Notes under the pieces: generated by a model
Seen by the model: only the letters and a program-made list of their open reading frames with translations
The model's database searches: none
What the model was told of the DNA's origin: nothing
Position numbers and translations under genes: made by a program
Assembly: GCF_012275535.1 (NCBI RefSeq)
Contig: NZ_JAAVTK010000004.1
Span: 310,001 to 374,000, forward strand
Direction of reading: 5' to 3'
DNA from: Hymenobacter artigasi
Lineage (GTDB): Bacteria; Bacteroidota; Bacteroidia; Cytophagales; Hymenobacteraceae
Length of the DNA: 64,000 bases
Part shown: one piece after another, positions 60,138 to 64,000 of the stretch
How positions within the stretch are numbered: the first letter of the stretch is position 1
How the letters are laid out: every line of letters begins with the position of its first letter

Positions 60138-62606
60138 ATGACTCATTCGCTACCCGTTTCCGACCACACCACCGACCCGGCCGATTTGCCCGCGCTGCTG
60201 GCCCGCCTGGGCTACGCTCCGGTAGCCACTGGCGGGGTGCGCCTGCGGGGCTGCCCCAACCCCGACGGCAGCCTGCGCTGGCTGTGGCCCACCACCCTGC
60301 GGCAGCCCCTGTTTCTGGAGCTGTACAACGCGGCATCGCCCAAGGCGCGGCTGTTTAGCGCCTTCGTGCGGCTGGTGTTTTTCTGCCGGCTGCAGGGGGT
60401 GTTTTTTCGGCGTTTGCCGGGGCAGTTTGCGGCAACCGGCCAGCAGGTGTGGCCCCGGGCCGATTTTGCCTTGTTTACCGGTACGCCCGGCCCCAACCGC
60501 AAGGCGGTGTGCTGCTACGCATTGGCCCCCGGCCAGCTGGTGTTTGCCAAGCTGCCGCTGGGCCCCGTTTCGGCCGAAAAAGTGCAGGCCGAAACCACTA
60601 CCCTGCTCCACCTGAACCAGCGCGGCTTCACCCGGTTCGACCTGCCCCGGGTGCTCGATTACGAGCCCGGCCACCTGCTGCAAAGCAGCGTGCAGGTGCC
60701 CGGCGCCCGGCGCGCCACGCGCTTCGGGCCGGCCCACGCCAGCTGCCTCCAGGAACTGCTGGCCACCACGGGCACGCGGCAGCCCCTGGCCGCCAGCAAC
60801 TGCTGGGAAAGCATTACCGGGCAGGTAGCCGAGCTGCAGGAGCTGAGCGAAACGCGGGTGCCCTTCGGCCTGCGCACCAAGCTCCGGCACCTGCTCGCCA
60901 CCCTCGACCCCAACCAGGAAATCTCGGTCGGCTTTGCCCACGGCGACTTCACGCCCTGGAACTGCTGGCTGGGGCCCGAGAAGCTGGCCATCTACGACCT
61001 GGAGCTGGCCCTGCCCGAAGCCTCGCTGCTCTACGACCTGTTCCATTTTGAGGTGCAGCAGGCCCTGCTCACCACGCGCCGGTCGGCGGTTGATATCCGG
61101 ACGCAGGCGCTGGCCACGGCCCAGCGGCACTTTGCCACGGTGCCGGCGGCCGAGTTAGGCGTGGCCTGGCAGCTGTATCTGCTGCACCAGGTGGCAACCG
61201 GGGCGCTGCTCTACCACGCCCAAACGGCCTGGCACCCGCAGGTGAGCTGGCTGCTGAACGGCTGGAACGCCCTGCTCACCCTGGAGCTGGCCCCCGCCAT
61301 GGAGCACCGCCAGCTGGCCATTTTCGACCTGCTCGACTACGTGCAGCTGCTGGGCCAGCCCGGCGTGGTGCTCAAGCCCCGCGCCGCCAACGCCTACTAC
61401 CCCGCCCCATCTTCCGACCTCGACCTGCTGCTGGAGGAAGCCGATATGGAAGCGGGCGTGCACTTCCTGCGCCATTATCCGCTGGCGCAATCGGCGGTGC
61501 TGCGGCCGGCCGCGCACATGCAGTCCGTCGATTGCCTGTTTCAGGATGGCTCCCTGCTGTCCGTCGACCTGCTGCACCAGCTCGAGCGCATGGAGCTGCG
61601 CCTGCTCGATGCCGAGGCCGTGCTGAGCCAGGCCGAGCGGGCCGTGGCCGGCGTGCCCGTGCCCAGCCTACGCGACGATTTTGTGTACACCTGGCTGTTC
61701 TACTGGCTCAACCAGAGCAACCTGCCGCTGAACCATTTGCGGCATTTCCAGCAGCTGGCCGCCGGGCAGCAGGCGGCGCTGCTGGCCCACCTCACCGCCG
61801 CCTACGGCCTCACCTTCCACAGCCTGGCCGAGGCCAGCGTGTACGTGCCGGCCAAGGCCGAGCACCTGGCCTTCACCCTGCGCCAGGCCCAGGCCAATGG
61901 CCGGCTCCACCGCTGGGCGCGCGGCCTACGCTACCTGCTGAGCACGGCGGTGGAGTTTGGGCGGCCGGGCGGCCTCATCATCACCTTCAGCGGGGTCGAT
62001 GGCGCGGGCAAGTCCACGGTGATTGAGCACGTGAAGGAGCGGCTCGAAAAGAAGTGGCGCAAGCGCGTGGTGGTCATCCGCCACCGGCCGTCGGTGCTGC
62101 CCATCATCAGCGCCTGGAAGTATGGCAAGCAGGGTGCCGAGGCGCGCAGCGTGCAGAACCTGCCCCGCCAGGGCCAGAACTACAGCCTGGGCTCGTCGCT
62201 GGCCCGCTTTGCCTACTACTATGTCGATTATGTTTTTGGCCAGGCCGTTATCTGGCTCCGGCACACCCGGCGCGGCCACGTCGTGCTCTACGACCGGTAT
62301 TATTTCGACTTCATCAACGACGGCCGGCGCAGCAACATCGACCTGCCCGCCCGCCTCACGCAAGCGCTCTACGCCTTGGTGAATAAGCCCCGGCTCAACT
62401 TCTTCCTCTACGCCGACCCGCAGGAGATTCTGCGCCGCAAGCAGGAGCTTTCGGCCAGCACCATCACCCAGCTCACGCAGCAGTACAAAACGCTGTTTGG
62501 CCAGCTTGGGGCCCGCTACCGCGACTCGCGCTACGTGCCCATCGAAAACCAGGATTTGGACACCACGCTGGCCCTGATTGGCCAGTACATCCAGCAGGAA
62601 ATTTAA
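60138..62606 (+). CDS. Three-domain fusion: APH-like kinase, nucleotidyltransferase-like domain, thymidylate-kinase-like domain
   Basis: An 822-residue cytoplasmic protein, not recognised as a named enzyme. Residues about 1-330 resemble aminoglycoside/choline phosphotransferases: the Brenner-type FAHGDFTPWNCW near 267 and IYDLELA (metal site) near 290. The middle (about 400-480) has SSDLDLLLEEADM, a nucleotidyltransferase-type acidic pair, followed by CLFQDGSLLSVDLL. Residues about 610-822 are P-loop kinase of the thymidylate kinase type: ITFSGVDGAGKSTVIEHVKE, VVIRHRP, LYDRYYFDFINDGRRSN and FFLYADPQEILRRKQEL. It probably activates or phosphorylates a sugar or lipid precursor. It is the first gene behind sigma-54 promoter D. 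Confidence 0.85.
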   Translation: MTHSLPVSDHTTDPADLPALLARLGYAPVATGGVRLRGCPNPDGSLRWLWPTTLRQPLFLELYNAASPKARLFSAFVRLVFFCRLQGVFFRRLPGQFAATGQQVWPRADFALFTGTPGPNRKAVCCYALAPGQLVFAKLPLGPVSAEKVQAETTTLLHLNQRGFTRFDLPRVLDYEPGHLLQSSVQVPGARRATRFGPAHASCLQELLATTGTRQPLAASNCWESITGQVAELQELSETRVPFGLRTKLRHLLATLDPNQEISVGFAHGDFTPWNCWLGPEKLAIYDLELALPEASLLYDLFHFEVQQALLTTRRSAVDIRTQALATAQRHFATVPAAELGVAWQLYLLHQVATGALLYHAQTAWHPQVSWLLNGWNALLTLELAPAMEHRQLAIFDLLDYVQLLGQPGVVLKPRAANAYYPAPSSDLDLLLEEADMEAGVHFLRHYPLAQSAVLRPAAHMQSVDCLFQDGSLLSVDLLHQLERMELRLLDAEAVLSQAERAVAGVPVPSLRDDFVYTWLFYWLNQSNLPLNHLRHFQQLAAGQQAALLAHLTAAYGLTFHSLAEASVYVPAKAEHLAFTLRQAQANGRLHRWARGLRYLLSTAVEFGRPGGLIITFSGVDGAGKSTVIEHVKERLEKKWRKRVVVIRHRPSVLPIISAWKYGKQGAEARSVQNLPRQGQNYSLGSSLARFAYYYVDYVFGQAVIWLRHTRRGHVVLYDRYYFDFINDGRRSNIDLPARLTQALYALVNKPRLNFFLYADPQEILRRKQELSASTITQLTQQYKTLFGQLGARYRDSRYVPIENQDLDTTLALIGQYIQQEI

Positions 62607-62615
62607 GCGGCCACC

Positions 62616-63347
62616 ATGAAATCTCTCCTCGAAAAATGGGTGCGCCGGCGCAACCCGCACTTTGCCCTGCACCCCCGCGTGAGCAGCGCCGTGCTGCTGG
62701 GCTTCGGCTTCCAGACGGCCCTGAGCCTGCTGCGCGGCGGCCAACTGTGGCTGCGCGGCCGGGCCAGCGGCGGGGCCATGCTGGGCCAGGGCGTCCGGTT
62801 TCAGTACCTGGGGCTCATTCGCTTTGGGAAGTTCCTGAAAACGGGCGATAACGTGCGCTTCAGCGGCCTGGGTACTGATGGGCTGACGCTGGGCGACAAC
62901 GTGAGCATCGGCGCTTTCAGTCAGGTCATTGTCTCGACTTCGCTCAGCGAGCCGGGCCGGTTTATCCGGGTGGGCAGCCGGGTGGGCATCGGCGAGTTTG
63001 CCTACCTGGGCGGCGGCGGTGGCCTGAGCATCGGCGACGACTGCATCATCGGCCAGTACTTCAGCTGCCACCCCGAAAACCACCGGCACGCCGAGTTCGA
63101 CACGCTCATCCGCCTGCAGGGCGTGGTGCGCCAGGGCATCAGCATCGGAGCCAACTGCTGGATTGGCAGCAAAGTAACCGTGCTCGACGGCGTGACCATT
63201 GGCGCGGGCTGCGTGGTGGCTGCTGGCGCCGTGGTCACGCGCCCGGTGCCGGCCGGCTGCGTGGTGGCGGGCGTGCCGGCCCGCATCATCGCCTACCGCG
63301 AACCGGCCGAAACCGCCGCCGCCGAATTAGTCAACGCACTCGCATGA
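62616..63347 (+). CDS. Hexapeptide-repeat acyltransferase
   Basis: A 243-residue left-handed beta-helix acyltransferase. A roughly 70-residue N-terminal amphipathic part precedes the ladder: LGDNVSIGAFSQVIVS, VGSRVGIGEFAYLGGGG, IGDDCIIGQYFSCHPENH, ISIGANCWIGSKVTVLDGV and the end VVTRPVPAGCVVAGVPARII. It likely acetylates a sugar in the polysaccharide. It starts 9 bp after the fusion-kinase stop and overlaps the next GT by 4 bp (ATGA). Confidence 0.92.
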   Translation: MKSLLEKWVRRRNPHFALHPRVSSAVLLGFGFQTALSLLRGGQLWLRGRASGGAMLGQGVRFQYLGLIRFGKFLKTGDNVRFSGLGTDGLTLGDNVSIGAFSQVIVSTSLSEPGRFIRVGSRVGIGEFAYLGGGGGLSIGDDCIIGQYFSCHPENHRHAEFDTLIRLQGVVRQGISIGANCWIGSKVTVLDGVTIGAGCVVAAGAVVTRPVPAGCVVAGVPARIIAYREPAETAAAELVNALA

Positions 63348-64000
63348 ACACCGTATTAATCACCGCCTACGCCGTCAATCCCTACAAAGGCTCGGAAGAC
63401 GGCATGGGCTGGAATTTCATCCTCCAGGCCGCCCGCTTCCAGAAAGTGGTGGCCGTGACGCGCCGCAACAACGGCCCGCACATTGTGCGCTACCTGGCCG
63501 AAAACCCCGCCGTGGCCGCCCAGGCCGCCCGCGTAGAGTTTCTCTATTTCGACCTGCCCGCCTGGACGCGCTGGTGGAAAAAAGGCCCGCTGCTCTCGCT
63601 CATCTACTTCTATATGTGGCAGCTGGGCCTGGCCCTGTGGCTGCGCGCCCGCCGCCCGGCCGTGGACGTGGTGCACAACCTCAACTTCCATAACGACTGG
63701 ACACCCAGCTTCCTCTGGCTGCTGGGCCGGCCGCTGGTGTGGGGGCCCATCGGGCACCACCCGCCCATTCCGGCCAGCCACCTGGCCCGCTACGGCGCGG
63801 TGGCCTTCTGCAAAGACCGCCTCATTGGCAGCCTGAAGCATTTTTTCTGGCACCTCGACCCTTTTTTGTGGCTGACGCGCCGCACCGCCCGCCGCGTGCT
63901 GTGCATGAACTCGACCGCCGGTCACCGCCTGGGCCGCCCCGCTTCGGCTTTTGAAATTATGCCCTCGGTGGCCATTGACCTGCCGGCCGCCGCAGGGGAG
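63344..64000 (+). CDS. Glycosyltransferase (GT4-like), partial at window edge
   Basis: The frame opens at ATG 63344, overlapping the acyltransferase stop, and stays open for 219 codons to the window end, so the C-terminus is missing. The N-terminal domain reads MNTVLITAYAVNPYKGSEDG, MGWNFILQAARFQKVVAVTRRN, VVHNLNFHNDWTPSFLWLLG, PLVWGPIGHHPPIPASHL and RRVLCMNSTAGHRLGR, the acceptor half of GT-B enzymes in the GT4 clan that begin with the A-x-x-PxxGSE motif. The catalytic donor half lies beyond the window. Confidence 0.88.
   Translation, partial: MNTVLITAYAVNPYKGSEDGMGWNFILQAARFQKVVAVTRRNNGPHIVRYLAENPAVAAQAARVEFLYFDLPAWTRWWKKGPLLSLIYFYMWQLGLALWLRARRPAVDVVHNLNFHNDWTPSFLWLLGRPLVWGPIGHHPPIPASHLARYGAVAFCKDRLIGSLKHFFWHLDPFLWLTRRTARRVLCMNSTAGHRLGRPASAFEIMPSVAIDLPAAAGE

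Overview
The window looks like chromosomal DNA of a high-GC member of the Bacteroidetes, most likely a Hymenobacter-type Cytophagales. The reasons are family content (topoisomerase IV ParE of Bacteroidetes type, a carboxypeptidase-regulatory/outer-membrane beta-barrel protein, alanine dehydrogenase, TsaE, a DEDDh exonuclease/GIY-YIG fusion, BLUF and hybrid kinases), GC-rich codon use with abrupt AT-rich intergenic strips, and many short palindromic intergenic repeats. No species call can be made from sequence reading alone.

Region 1 (1-28,000) is mostly housekeeping and metabolism. It holds parE (cut by the left edge), an AI-2E-type membrane protein, an exonuclease/GIY-YIG protein, a REP-associated tyrosine transposase flanked by its REP-like palindromes, and an acetate/propionate module. 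That module consists of acs, prpE, a lone receiver, a sodium:solute-symporter/histidine-kinase fusion, a small membrane protein, an MHS-type MFS transporter and a porin. Then follow an M28 peptidase, a flavin reductase, formate-tetrahydrofolate ligase, a RibD-like reductase, an AT-rich lipoprotein, alanine dehydrogenase, tsaE, a TonB-receptor-like barrel and an aminotransferase.

Region 2 (28,000-64,000, running off the right edge) is a large exopolysaccharide locus. A plus-strand arm (28.1-41.6 kb) carries a receiver, an OPX export lipoprotein, a chain-length/PCP protein, a flippase, a GT4, a polymerase-like protein, a BLUF photoreceptor and a hybrid kinase. A long minus-strand arm (59.4 to 42.5 kb) carries an HPt protein, several glycosyltransferases, a receiver, a priming sugar transferase fused to a degenerate receiver, a half-size TolC-like protein, a second PCP, a second polymerase, acyltransferases, a second flippase and two small ORFs. 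A divergent plus-strand arm (60.1 kb onward) starts with an unusual APH-like/nucleotidyltransferase/thymidylate-kinase-like fusion, then an acyltransferase and a GT4.

The strongest new signal is regulatory. Four transcription units of Region 2 begin with near-identical sigma-54 (-24/-12) promoters (TGGCAC...GC with GG-N10-GC). Each has a dyad CTCYA-N24/25-TRGAG centred 82-83.5 bp upstream of the -24 GG, with an AT-rich spacer between. This predicts one enhancer-binding protein, encoded outside the window, that switches on the whole polysaccharide locus. Phosphorelay parts (hybrid kinase, HPt, two stand-alone receivers) and a blue-light sensor lie inside the same locus.
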